NCBI RefSeq assembly: GCF_014839805.1
Contig: NC_051138.1
Span: 13,328,983-13,392,982 of the forward strand
Direction: 5' to 3'
DNA from: Manduca sexta
Lineage: Eukaryota > Arthropoda > Insecta > Lepidoptera > Sphingidae
DNA: 64,000 nucleotides
The translations under genes and the position numbers were made by a program. This document shows, one piece after another, positions 22,235 to 32,334 of this stretch; position 1 is the stretch's first letter, and every line of letters begins with the position of its first letter. Under the pieces are notes generated by a model. The model searched no databases. It saw only the letters and a program-made list of their open reading frames with translations, and had not been told where the DNA came from.

Positions 22235-22490
22235 AAGTTTTGCTAATGGTAGGATATATTTTAATCCATCCGGGCAGTAGCAACCGTACACATGATATTA
22301 AAACCCGCCATAATGACCCATGTAAGTGTGTCGCGCTCTGGAATCAGCCTACATATGTATATCCGATTCCAACAGGTCGGCATAATTGTCTAGACTGTCG
22401 AGGGATAATCTTCTATCGTCAGTCAGACGTTCTATTAGCCCCACTTCACTTACCATCAGGTGCAGTGGGTTTTTTTCCATCTAGGTTTAA
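22235..22490 (-). repeat. Repeat D, near full length
   Basis: Runs from the attagcaaaac 3' side to a cacctgatggtaagtgaagt 5' side on the minus strand. The GTCGAC dyad is mutated to GTCTAGAC/GTCAGAC. Confidence 0.7.
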
Positions 22491-22545
22491 AAAAAATACA
22501 TCTTTGATTTGGATCATCGTACCGACGTTCTAGATATATATAATA

Positions 22546-22826
22546 CTAGCTGACCCGACAGACGTTGTCCTGTCTTAACGATGTATGCACGCGCATTCTG
22601 TCGATCGCTGACAGTTATTTCAAACCACTGACAGTTATGTAAAATTAATATTGTCGTTAAGTTTTCTTAAATTTTCAAATTTTTCGTGCAATTTTTTTAA
22701 TTTTTTCTTTCATAAAAACCTTGACTATAACAAAGACAACAACAACAAACAATAGTGAAATCGGTCCAGCCGTTCACGCATGATGGCGTGACCAAGGGAA
22801 ATAGGGATTCATTTTTATATATAAGA
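22546..22826 (-). mobile_element. Short Helitron-like element, family 2, complete
   Basis: On the minus strand it starts A|TCTTATATATAAAAATG and ends CTAG|T (plus: a|ctagctgacccgacagacg). It is 281 bp and non-coding. Ends and A/T insertion site agree with Helitron rules. The body, with the gttgtcctgtc block near its end, differs from family 1. Confidence 0.6.
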
Positions 22827-23229
22827 TATGCATAATCTCTTTGCATGCTGTAGGTAGCCGCACGTCCAAAAAGATTTGTTGCGCTATGATAATAGTGGGG
22901 TACAGCTAAAAATCAGTGCTGTTTAACAGCGTATACTGAGCTGGTATCCCTTCTACCACACATCATGCAAGAAATCCATTGTGTGCTGATATTGTTAACG
23001 TGTATGTGTTGTGTGTGTGTGTGTGTTTTTTTCATTTATATTTTTTTTGTTGTATTTATGTGTGTGTAGAAATTACTAGTTTAAATGGTAAACGGATTCA
23101 AATCCGAAAGAAATATGTCGCATTTTATGCATCGATAAATTCAGCTGTTCCGGGTGTTGGCAATAAAATAAAATTTTGTTCGAATGAAGTATTATTTGCA
23201 AAACTATACTAACCAATATATTATAAATT
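22827..23229. other. Unrecognised DNA with a (TG)n tract near 23015
   Basis: No gene is seen. Confidence 0.5.
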
Positions 23230-23396
23230 TTGTACGCACTAATGTCTCCTACTAAACCGATTTAGTTTGTTTTCATTAATAGGAGGTATATTACTTCTGA
23301 GTACTATAAATTACTCTTTATCCCGAAAACATATAAAGCTGGACTTTTATCACGGAAAAACTTTTTCACGCGGACAGTTCCGTGAGAAAAAACTAG
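23230..23396 (+). mobile_element. Helitron 3' fragment
   Basis: Ends cacgcggacagttccgtgag then aaaaaaCTAG|T. Upstream is gggactttt-like sequence as in the other copies. Confidence 0.55.
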
Positions 23397-23633
23397 TATT
23401 TACAATAATTCTGATATTTGTTCATGTTATTTTGGTTATATTGAATATGATAATCATTTTCGGATTAACATACGTAGAAATGTTCACCGCAGATAACTAC
23501 AACGGAAAAGGGCTATGCTATAAAAATATATATTTTGTAGCATAATAGCATCTGTGGGAAGAAAAATATTTAGGTAATTATAATTTAAAAATTAATGCAT
23601 TATAAATGATTTAAAATTTTACACATAAAAATT

Positions 23634-24004
23634 AATGCCTTTTATCCCCGAAGGCTGCATCCACTTTCCGCCATAAGCATTCCGTCCTATCTTTTCGCTA
23701 TAATATCAGCCCTATATTATATACTATCCCACTGTTGGGCACGGACCTCCTCTACTACTTAGAGGGAATAGGCTGGCCTAGTGCGGGTTGGTAGACTTCA
23801 CACACCCTCGAAAATTCCTAATAGAGAATTTCTCAGGTATGCAGGTTTCCTCACAATGTTTTCCTTCACCGTTATATCGGGATCAAATTCTAGATTCTGG
23901 GCTGATACTGCAGGGACACCTAATATCACTTTGTCCGACCCTGGAATCGAATCTGAGACCTGGGCACTGCAGTCATACCGTAATACAACCAAGCCACCGA
24001 GGCG
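23634..24004 (-). repeat. SINE B interrupted by SINE A
   Basis: SINE B 3' sequence (ttttatccccgaaggctgca to gtcctatc) is followed by a SINE A block and then resumes at tatcgggatcaaattctag and continues to the head (aagccaccgaggc). Confidence 0.75.
23704..23873 (-). repeat. SINE A 3' half nested in SINE B
   Basis: From atcagccctatattatatac to tccttcaccgtta. It has no tRNA head, so it is a 5'-truncated insertion. It is younger than the SINE B around it. Confidence 0.75.
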
Positions 24005-24101
24005 ATTTAAAATTTATATTAAATAATTAATTTTAATTATTTACTTACCTTATCTATCAGCCGAATCTAGTATGATCATGTAAACTGAAATAAAAAATTA
24101 C

Positions 24102-24321
24102 CTTTATGCGAGTTGACAGTGTAGCTGATATCCTCAAAAAGTATGTGCACCGGTGGCCGCTTAGCCATGCGATTAAGTGCTTTCAGCGTCGATCCAGCCC
24201 TCTCCAGCGCTGCAGGGGTCCACTGGTTCTCCTGCCCATCCATAGGGATCTGGACGGCTGCGGCATTATGCGCTAAAGCGGCTCCGGCGATCGCGCGACG
24301 TACTAACGGAACATTTGACAT
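24102..24321 (-). CDS. ABCG-type ABC transporter, first coding exon (partial gene)
   Basis: The exon encodes 73 residues plus one base from ATG at 24321 to the donor AAAG|GTAATT at 24102/24101 (phase 1). Composition is GC-rich against an AT-rich background, and no stop interrupts it. The segment LKALNRMAKRPPVHILFEDI, followed by SYTV, resembles the stretch that precedes the nucleotide-binding domain in insect ABCG1/white-type half-transporters, which move lipids, sterols or pigment precursors. Walker A, signature and Walker B motifs belong to later exons. These would lie at lower coordinates, and I could not find them, which implies a long first intron. An upstream in-frame TTG is ignored because ATG has the context ataaaaATGT. 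The assignment rests on this short N-terminal match. Confidence 0.65.
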
Positions 24322-24406
24322 TTTTATTTGTGCACTCAATTTACATATTAAATTTTAATTACACTTCGCGTTCGCTACGAACACTAGATCCGAAACGATG
24401 CGCGTG

Positions 24407-24445
24407 CGTCCGTCGGAAACGACGCTGCACGACTGACTGATACGA
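24407..24445 (-). promoter_or_regulatory. Core promoter (Inr + DPE) of the ABCG-like gene
   Basis: On the minus strand TATCAGTC places TCAGT with A+1 at 24438. GGACG at 24411-24407 sits exactly at +28 to +32 and fits the DPE consensus RGWYV. No TATA box is visible about 30 bp upstream, and the surrounding 100 bp is CpG-rich. The predicted 5' UTR is about 117 nt. This arrangement is typical of TATA-less arthropod promoters. Confidence 0.6.
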
Positions 24446-24864
24446 TTGTATTGCATTATCGCGTCGTGAACTTTCGTGACCTAGGACTTTAAAAGTTCGG
24501 GTCATACAGCTCTTTATATTTTGCCGGAAGTTCACAAGGAAGTACTCCTTTCTCTGTAATAATGGTAGAAATTGGTATATTCACCTTTCACTCTCTACAC
24601 AGATGCTGTTGTTTACAGTCGTTGTGAAAGGTATCTTTAGATTATAAAAACAAACAATATTTTCAGTGTTCTAAATGAAAAATATAATTTTAAATGTGAG
24701 CTAGATACTATGCACGTCGACAAAAAAGCTTTTATAATAAATTAATTAAGGCGTACCAGTAATGCTCGAATATTTTGTTTAAAAGTTTTAAGCGAAACAC
24801 AGATATGAATATTACACTGGGATTTTAAACAATTATTTTCAGCTGTATTGTTTTATTTTTCTCA
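24446..24864. other. Upstream region of the ABCG-like promoter
   Basis: Single-copy-looking sequence with no repeat family, which may hold proximal regulatory sites. I identify none specifically. Confidence 0.4.
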
Positions 24865-24990
24865 CTAGCTTTTGCTGGCGGGTTCGCTTGTGTAAAAGAG
24901 TTTTCCGGGATAAAATTCCTGCTATATTTTGGAATAAATGTAGCTCATATTCTTCCATACTATCAAATTAATATCTAATAACTTTTTATT
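24865..24990 (-). mobile_element. Helitron 3' fragment
   Basis: On the minus strand it ends ...aaaagCTAG|T after a degraded GC hairpin (ggcgggttcgc on plus) with tccgggataaaattcc upstream. It lies in the 5' region of the ABCG-like gene, about 430 bp from the predicted start. Confidence 0.55.
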
Positions 24991-25115
24991 ACGATTTTTA
25001 ACGTTATATTTAACTGTAAAGTTTTAAGCTAAACTTCAACTAATAAAATCGAATCCGGAACCTCATTTACTAAATACGTCGTGATGAATCAATAAAGTGA
25101 TATCACATCTGTCCA

Positions 25116-25292
25116 GGGGCCTTATTCTCTATCCCGCACGTTATTTTGACAGTGTGTAACAAGCACGTGACACAACGCATCATGTTCAGGACTATAGAAA
25201 TTTGGCTTACAGAATACCATTCCACACACATTTCTCGAAGATAACATGACACGGCCGCGTTGCGCGTTCACACTATCATACAGAATAAGGGC
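25116..25292. mobile_element. 177-bp MITE, copy 2
   Basis: Same length as 8162-8338 and differing by scattered substitutions. It is bounded by exact CCA triplets at 25113-25115 and 25293-25295. The ends are GGGGCCTTATTCTCTAT and the complement of GCCCTTATTCTGTAT. Confidence 0.85.
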
Positions 25293-25778
25293 CCAGCAGA
25301 GATTGGGCGTTACATTTCACGCTAGAAGAAGCAACACAAAACATTCTGTAACGATGACAGAGGTGTTGAGGTTTGCATAGACAAATACAAAGCCTTTTTA
25401 ATAATGTAATGTAAACTGGCCGCGTAACAGTATGTATCTTTTTGAATTATTGTATTTGGAATAAAATAACAATGTACTGTTACTAAGCAATGTGTGCTAG
25501 TCTAATACTGTTGTCTAACGTGTTAACTCTGTTAAAATATAAGTTCCTATTCGACGGAAAACCTGGTTTATTTTCCACACTTACTCTGCAAGGGCGACTC
25601 GAAGCCCAAGAAGAGGTACACCACAAATTATTACTAAAGCCTCCAACCATGTTGGTTTAGGGACAGATACAACAAAAAGCAAATTGTAAAAACTTATACA
25701 ATATCGGTTTGGCCCAATAGTTTAGATATAAGTTAACGATCGTACCTTCTATCGATACAAGCATATCCTAACATATAT
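25293..25778. other. Unrecognised DNA
   Basis: Nothing supported. Confidence 0.5.
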
Positions 25779-25939
25779 ATCTACTTCGACGGTTGCAAGG
25801 CTAAATGACTTATGCGGCTTTTTTTCGAAATTTTTTAACTATGTTAAAAAAAATAGAATATAGTTCTGATTTAAATATGTATGAAATTTTTGTCGCAAAT
25901 AATGTCGCTTAAGTCAATTAGTATTTCAACCGTCGATAT
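25779..25939. mobile_element. TIR MITE (CGACGGTTG family), copy 1
   Basis: The left end (tcgacggttgcaaggctaaa, then tgacttatgcggc) and inverted right end (tcgacggttgaaatactaat, then tgacttaagcgac) form a terminal inverted repeat of about 35 bp. There is no coding capacity. Confidence 0.7.
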
Positions 25940-25984
25940 AATTATACTATGCGACTAAAGCGGTGTTATGACAACAAAGTTACC

Positions 25985-26165
25985 CGACCGTGACCCTAGT
26001 TCTAAGAGCCGTTCGAGCGAAAGTAGCCGTGCGCTCCGAAAATGACTTTCAGTTCTTTGAAATGAAACTATTTACGGATTTTATCGCGGTTATTTATATT
26101 ATTATTCTCTCCCGACGTTTTAAAGACTTTGCAGCCTTCATAATCACTGAGACTGACTTGCAGAT
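25985..26165 (+). repeat. Repeat G fragment
   Basis: Shares acggattttatcgcggtt, ccgacgtttta and gactttgcagcc with the G family. Confidence 0.55.
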
Positions 26166-27110
26166 GTGTTTACATTAGTGGCAATATTTCAATAATTATA
26201 TATACATGCGACTCACCGCAGATCCTGTGAGCTTCAAAATTTGCAGGAGTCAGTTCGTGACTAATTGTAAAAATACGAAAGAAGTAGTTTTCTGACGCTC
26301 TTTTAAGATAAAACAATCAATTCTTACCTGTATCGTTGAAAAATAACTCCCCCTACCCTCTCCCTTACGATGTATAGCCTATAAAAGTATACATGATGAT
26401 GATGATGATGATATATGGCTATACATCATAATCGTACCAAATAATGTAACAAAATATTAATGATACATTGTGAACTCATAAAAAAATGCAATATTAAAAA
26501 CCCAGTTTCTAATTGGAACAAGTTACACACAACCTTAGATATAACTACTCGAAGCAAAATCCACTTTCTTTTAGAATGCATTTTCACAAACTGCGTCGTG
26601 TTTACACTCGGTTACCGCGAAGATCAAAATCTAAAGGTGCATTCACTTTCACATTGCGTAATCACATCGGCGAATATTTACCGCAATTATCTCGCCAAAC
26701 TAGTATTTATTTTATAATTAATTGCATAATTATTTTACGTCGTCAGTTTTATTTGTTCGATTTCTGGTTGTTTTGTGTTTGTTTTCAGGCAGAACTGACG
26801 TTTTCTTGGTGTTATAATACATGCAAAATGAGTATAAAAAAATTGGCAAATTTTTGTAATTGATTCAGTAGTTTTAACACCTCCAACAAACTCACAAACT
26901 TATAATATTTTTTTCTTAAATTTAAGTGCGTATTTATATTTTGATTATATATAAAAAAAAAACATTTGGATTCTTAACATTGGCCATGCCTCATACGTAA
27001 CTACAGATGTATTTAGGACCTGTTCTGTTTATTTCAAGGTATTTCCGAACTATAAACATGAGTAAATAAATTCAACATTCTACAGTAACCTACTTACATA
27101 CATATTAAAT
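26166..27110. other. Unrecognised DNA with (GAT)n at 26395-26412
   Basis: The gat repeat could be a LINE tail like that at 32516. No body is recognised. Two plus frames at 26460-26863 lack motifs. Confidence 0.4.
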
Positions 27111-27280
27111 ATAAATCGACGATTGAAAGGTTTATTGACTTAAGCAACATTTTTTTTTTCGAAAATTTTTAAATAGTAAAAAAATATCATAGAAAACAGT
27201 GCTGACTTTAAATATGTATGAGACTTAGTGTCGCAAAAGAATGTCGCTTACGTCAATTAGCATTTCAATCGTCCAAATAT
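27111..27280. mobile_element. TIR MITE (CGACGGTTG family), copy 2
   Basis: Left atcgacgattgaaaggttta then tgacttaagcaac. The right end is the complement of tgtcgcttacgtcaattagc then atttcaatcgtc. The interior is shared with copy 1 (aaatatgtatgaga, gtgtcgcaaa). Confidence 0.7.
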
Positions 27281-27474
27281 ATTATAATACTGTACCCGGT
27301 TAGATAGCTACGTGCGCGGGATGAAAACCTCGTGATATTCGTATTATTTATATATATATATATTTTTTTTCCTTGTGTTTCAATAATATTTGTCTTAGTG
27401 ATTAATAGAGAGTGAGGTGGGGCGAGCAGGGTCCGCTATTGGATATGTTGCCCGCTCGCGCCATATTGTTTATA

Positions 27475-28111
27475 CTAGCTTTTGCCCGCGGCTCCGCCCG
27501 CGTTATAAAGTTTTTCAGGCTAAAGTTTTCCGTTATAAAAGTAGTAGTTTCCCGGGAGCCTATGTTCTTCCCAGGGTCTAACACTGTCTCCATACCAAAT
27601 TTCATCTTAATACGTTGGGTAGTTTTTGAGTTTAACTCGTTCAGGCAGACAGATACAGCGGGGGGCTTTGTTTTATAATATATTTTTTAGAACTTTTTAA
27701 GAGGAACAATCCCGTCATACATCATTGTTGCATAACTTTAACCGTTTACGCAGCGCACGCAACGGAAGCTCTCAAAACTAATAAATTTTTCCCGTTTTTC
27801 AACATGTTTCATTACTGCTCCGTTCCTATTAGTCATAGCGTGATGATATATAACTTATAGCACTCCACGAACAAAGGGCTATCCAACGCAAAAAGAATTT
27901 TTCAATTTGGACCGGTAGTTCCTGAGATTAGCCATCACTGCTCCGCTCCTATTGGGTATAGCGTGATGATATATAGCCTATAGCACTCCACAAGCAAAGG
28001 GCTATCCAACGCAAAAAGAATTTTTCAGTTTGGACCGGTAGTTCCTGAGATTAGCGCGTTCAAACAAACAAACAAACAAACAAACTCTTCAGCTTTATAT
28101 AATAGTATAGA
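27475..28111 (-). mobile_element. Helitron family 1, complete, two 123-bp units
   Basis: On the minus strand: A|TCTATACTATTATATAAAG at the 5' end, two copies of a 122-123-bp tandem unit (plus 27932-28054 and 27810-27931), a unique body, a GC-rich hairpin region and CTAG|T. It is non-coding and 637 bp long. Ends and A/T insertion site are those of a non-autonomous Helitron. Confidence 0.8.
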
Positions 28112-28189
28112 TATAGATTAGCAATAGCTAATAGTATTTGCTCACCGCAACAGATTTTTTTAATGCACCAACCATGATAATCTCTGCTC

Positions 28190-28250
28190 TACCCTAAGGT
28201 TGACTGGGAGAGAATACCTACGGCAGTAAGTCCGCCTATGTACAATTTCG
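28190..28250 (+). repeat. LINE/SINE 3' tail with stem-loop
   Basis: aaggttgactgggagagaat is followed by tacctacggcagtaagtccgcc, a short stem (tacc...ggca) before a conserved aagtccgcc block. The same architecture, with a different stem sequence, occurs at 30045 and 54478. Confidence 0.5.
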
Positions 28251-28579
28251 TAATCATCAAAAAATAATCATCAACAAGAGACTCGTCCGGCGAGTAGCGA
28301 TGTGAGGTCAGTCGGTGTATGGAAATTTGATAAGGGAGATTAACCAATCCCGCAGATACAGTGTTCTTCTGTCCTACCCTATACTAAGAGTAATAGATTT
28401 TTTACATTCAAAATATCGGTGATATCGACCTCTAGATGATTACAAGTGGTTTCTGATCATTCAATTCTGATGATTTGTAGATCGCAATGTGTAAAGAAGA
28501 TCGGATTTATAAGATAGTGTACTGGAAGGATTTTAAATAATAAATATGTTAATAATTAATATAAAGCCTTTTTGTATTA
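28251..28579. other. Unrecognised DNA
   Basis: Nothing supported. Confidence 0.5.
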
Positions 28580-28893
28580 TAATAATAATTATATCAGCCC
28601 TGTATTCTGTCCCACTGCTGGGGCCTTCTCTGTTACTGAGAGGGATTAGGTCTTAGTCCACCACGCTGGCCTAGTGCGGATTGGTAGACTTCACACACCC
28701 TCAAAATTCCTATAAAGAACTATTCAGGTACACTGGTTACTTCACGATGTTTTCTTTCACCGTTAAAGCAAGCGATAATTCACAAAGAATGTACACATAA
28801 TTTTTAGAAAAGTCAGAGGTGTGCGTCCTTGGGATTTGAACCTGCGGTCACACTCTCGGCATTCCGTTCTACACCCAACTAGGCTATCACCGG
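28580..28893 (-). repeat. SINE A, full-length
   Basis: On the minus strand the head is ccggtgatagcctagttggg with B box ggttcaaatcccaa, and the body and ta-rich tail are complete. A deletion of about 12 bp affects the region corresponding to tatatacttgcccactgctg. Confidence 0.85.
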
Positions 28894-29011
28894 CACTATA
28901 TTTGTGTGTCTGTGTGTAGACAGTACTTGTGTGAGTATATGGTTTGAAAAATAGACAGGACTCGAATTTGTGATAATTCATCCCCCGTTACGTTCTGTGA
29001 TTCGTCATGAT

Positions 29012-29272
29012 ATATCGACGATTGAAAGGCAATAATATCTAAGCGACAATCAGATTTTTTTGAGTAGAATGCTTTAAAGTTTGTATTTTAATATGAAAAT
29101 TCATAACAATTCATCGTTTTATTTTATAAAGATATAGTCTATTATTAAAATTGTCTTAGACCTACAAAACCTAGATTAAGTGACGCAGAAAAAATGGCGA
29201 TTCAAAATATTTATATATTTCATTTTCGGTATATTTGTCGCTTAGATATCATTGCCTTTCAAGCGTCGATAT
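29012..29272. mobile_element. TIR MITE (CGACGGTTG family), copy 3
   Basis: The best-preserved copy. Terminal repeats 29012-29048 and 29236-29272 match at 35 of 37 positions (ATATCGACGATTGAAAGGC..., inverted at the other end). The interior is AT-rich and differs from copies 1 and 2. Confidence 0.85.
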
Positions 29273-29639
29273 GTACGGTGAATATGGATGCACTAATTGT
29301 GTATCTACCTTCGAAGATGAAACGTATAAGTGACTGTTTTATATAAGGATACGGCAGCTTTATAACCAGTGTAACTACTGGACACCTGAAGACACTGCTA
29401 ATGTATAGGTCTATTGTCTGTGTATCTTTATATATATACATGTATGTATTTTTGCAATAATTGTATTTATTTATAAATAAATATGTAAGTATCTAAGATG
29501 TTTTTATTACATAGATACGTTGTCCGAGCTCAATACTGGCAAGAGGAAAGCAAGGTAATTGCCCGACATTCACTTAGTCAACCTCCAACCAGTATCGCGG
29601 CTAGTCGGCTTACAAACTTTTTGTATTTTTATAAATAAA
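29273..29639. other. Region upstream of the THAP start
   Basis: Mostly AT-rich. A weak repeat E trace lies near 29355 (agtgtaactactgg). 29520-29639 is less AT-rich and could be 5' UTR. Confidence 0.35.
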
Positions 29640-29717
29640 ATGCCTTCCTGTGTTTTTAGACGATGTACAAATTATTCTCCAACTGTGGATGAAAAAAACG
29701 TTTCATTTCATATGTTT
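29640..29717 (+). CDS. THAP-domain start, first coding exon or relic
   Basis: The 26 codons MPSCVFRRC, then TNYSPTVDEKNVSFHMF, match the beginning of a THAP (C2CH) DNA-binding domain. They include Met-Pro at the start, the first zinc ligands as C-x4-C, and an (S/T)FH-x-F block. The next base begins GTAATA, a reasonable splice donor at phase 0, at a place where many THAP genes are split. THAP domains occur in host transcription factors and in P-element transposases. No second exon with the distal C-x2-H, AVPTIF-type or catalytic parts is seen downstream, so this may be a live host exon or a dead remnant. Confidence 0.5.
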
Positions 29718-29774
29718 GTAATAACTATACCCTATTTAACTTATTTTTTAAACTTTAAATGCATTTTATTCGAC

Positions 29775-29860
29775 TGTCATGGCGACGGGGCGGTCGACGC
29801 TCGGGCCCATTCGGGCTCACTCGGGCCGTATCAATGCAAGCTGCTAGGATTGTACAGGTA
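29775..29860 (+). other. Short CpG-rich segment with a triple TCGGGCY repeat and a donor-like end
   Basis: An island of high GC in AT-rich DNA. TCGGGC occurs three times at 9-10-bp spacing (about 29799-29825), and the segment ends ACAG|GTATGT. It could be a non-coding first exon. It has no convincing acceptor for an internal exon. Confidence 0.3.
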
Positions 29861-30044
29861 TGTGACTATAGTAAATACTGCGCTATTTTTATGTGCAATT
29901 TTATTAGTCTATGACGCGTCTATTTGTAAAACGTCATTGGTATACATATAGTATATGTATGTATATGTTTCTTTTTGTTTAAATAATTAATTATATCCTT
30001 CGTAGACCTTATACTGCCCCTTATTATTGCGTTTTCTCTTATAT

Positions 30045-30150
30045 CCATCCCATGGTTGTCTGTAAGAGATTGCCTTGTACGATAAGACCGCCATTTGTAC
30101 TTTTTTCTCTTTTCTTGTTCTATTATTTTTATCTCTGGCATACAATAAAG
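30045..30150 (+). repeat. LINE/SINE 3' tail with stem-loop
   Basis: ggttgtctgtaagagattgc, then cgataagaccgccatttgta and a tacaataaagtg polyadenylation-like end with taaataaata. Related to 54478-54612. Confidence 0.6.
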
Positions 30151-30164
30151 TGTAATAAATAAAT

Positions 30165-30335
30165 ACTGGACATAATATGACTAATCATCTTACGTCTCAG
30201 GAGGGCGAGCGATGGAATACCAAACAATACTTTGTAATTCAAGTTGTTGGGTGGTGTTTCTTCTGTTTATGAGCGGTCGTATAGCTTACCCTCAGCTGAA
30301 AGGCAAGCCTCATTCAAAGCTATATAGAAAAAAAA
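30165..30335 (+). repeat. Repeat E 3' half
   Basis: From tcatcttacgtctcaggagg to the A tail after ctcattcaaagc. 5'-truncated, as expected for retroposition. Confidence 0.65.
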
Positions 30336-30924
30336 AACTTTTTAAGAGCATGTGTTTGTTACTCAAAAGGTATTTACGTAATGCCAACCCAGTAACCGTT
30401 TCCCATAACTCGCACGAAACAATTATTGAAAGATTAGACCAATTTGTAGCGTGTTGTACATAGCACGACAAAATCAGTGCAAACAACAAAGCATGAAGAT
30501 GTCTCTACATGTTTTTTATCTGTCTGTTTGACGAGTTGTTCTAATACTCGTTAAGACGTCCGTGTTTTAATATATGCATTACCATTATTAACATTAAAAA
30601 AATGTCTGTCGCGTGCAATGTCTTTTGCATTTAATACAGTCAATAAGAAAAGTTATTGGATATATTATTAGTCACTGGCTCATAAGAGGTTAAGTTAAAT
30701 AATTATTAGTCACAAGGATAGATTGTTATTACAATTATTTATTGTGGACAGTACACATAAAGTTTTAACAAAAAATTATATCGCCCTCAATAACCACTAA
30801 AAACCAAAAAATAATTTAACATTACCTATATATTGGTTACCAATTTTGGGGTGGGTGCCTAACAAAATTAAACATTAGTCATTAAAATTGGGAACCTCCT
30901 CCTTTTTTTGAAGTTGGTTAAAAA
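30336..30924. other. Unrecognised DNA
   Basis: Nothing supported. Confidence 0.5.
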
Positions 30925-31045
30925 GAGTTGTCAAGGTAGGCAACGGCTCGCTGTGCCTTTGACATTGCAAAGTACATGGGCGGATGCTGCTTACCATCAG
31001 GCGGACCACTTTCTCGTTTACCTACTAAGGCAATAAAAACAAAAC
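30925..31045 (+). repeat. Dispersed retroposon-like tail
   Basis: Contains aagtacatgggcggatgctg and cttaccatcaggcggaccac and ends in an A-rich tract. I recognise the style from lepidopteran repeats. There is no second copy in this window. Confidence 0.35.
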
Positions 31046-31067
31046 ACCATACAAAAAATACCGCGTA

Positions 31068-31182
31068 TATCTGGTTCCAATTGGCCGATATAATTGTGTC
31101 GACTGCCGAGGTATATCTCATCTCTCGTCAGTCGTTATCTATTGGATCCCACTCAATTTACCATCACGTGCAGTGAGGCGAA
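31068..31182 (-). repeat. Repeat D 5' half
   Basis: Contains tggccgatataattgtgtcg with actgccgag and the catctctcgtcagtcg arm. It ends at the cacgtgatggtaaattgag-type 5' side. Confidence 0.6.
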
Positions 31183-31904
31183 CCGCATCCAAATCAATGA
31201 ACATTTATGTGTGAACATTTCATCTCACAAGAATTCGATTATTTTCTATCTTACAGTCGACTACGAATCCAGATTTATCGCATTATGTGCCTTAATGTCC
31301 AGTACGAAGTGACTCGCGTCACTTTCTGCATCATTAATTATAATCATTGCCGTGTTGAGCATCTGATGCAACTCAAAAATCGCCTTGTGAATGCCATTAA
31401 TAACATTGTTTTCCTTTTGTTTTGGATTGTGCCACGACGTTGAAATGTTAAAATCATGTTCACGTATGGCACATACTTTATACGAGATCATACGAGTCAC
31501 GCATAGATAAACAAACATATAATATATTATTTGTTTTGTATAGTCGGAATATGTGCGTTTTTATGTATTGTCGTGTAAATGTTTTTGAGGTTAAAAAGTA
31601 AACCTAACGATAAAAAAGTGTAGATTGAAAAACAATAAACTATTTTTAAAATATATTCATTCATAATTTATAAAGTCTAAGACTGTGCTCCCTTTGGCAA
31701 ACATATCTGGGCCCAGCTGAGATCCCTTACTTCAATCTTTAACGCTAATGTTATGTATGAGAATGACATATCTTAGCGATAGATTTATCTAAGACAGTGA
31801 CTTCTTGTAGACTAAGTATTGTTTCCTTAAAATGGCTTCAGGCTCACCCCCTATTGCATGGGACCTATCACCAAAAATAGCTCACAATATATAATTTTGT
31901 TTAC
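31183..31904. other. Unrecognised DNA
   Basis: Overlapping frames on both strands, without motifs. No repeat matched. Confidence 0.45.
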
Positions 31905-31960
31905 TGCGGTTAAATAGTGAGACGAACTTGCCACTCGGCTGATAGTAAAGTAATGTTACT
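31905..31960 (-). repeat. Repeat E short fragment
   Basis: gtgagacgaacttgccactcg then gctgatagtaa matches the near-3' part of E on the minus strand. Confidence 0.5.
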
Positions 31961-32334
31961 GGGTTAAAAAGTTAGCCAATACGTTAGTCCAGGATATGGT
32001 CTATATAGGTATGTGTAAGGTGCGTTCGGGTAAGATCGAATACGGAGTAAGATCGTGTAACGAAAAAATACCACGAATCTATGGTTATTTTTTAGTTTAA
32101 GCTATATAGGCGGCTACGCTGTTTCTTTTTGCCCTGCCCTATATACCACAGTTGATGCTACGACCAAGAACAAATGCGCTGTGTGCAGTGAAACAAAAAG
32201 TCCGATCTTTTCTAAGGGTTTTAAATTTCTATACAGATATTATCACCTATTTTTAAGCTTACACAGAGAGAATTGGAAGGTTATTAAATTATCACATAAT
32301 TATAATAACATTATTAATAACATTAACGGCGCAA

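Noticed and set aside
1..24000. Remaining ABCG exons (Walker A, signature)
   Set aside because: I looked for a GPSGAGKS-type segment on the minus strand and saw none. I do not claim any exon here beyond 24102-24321.
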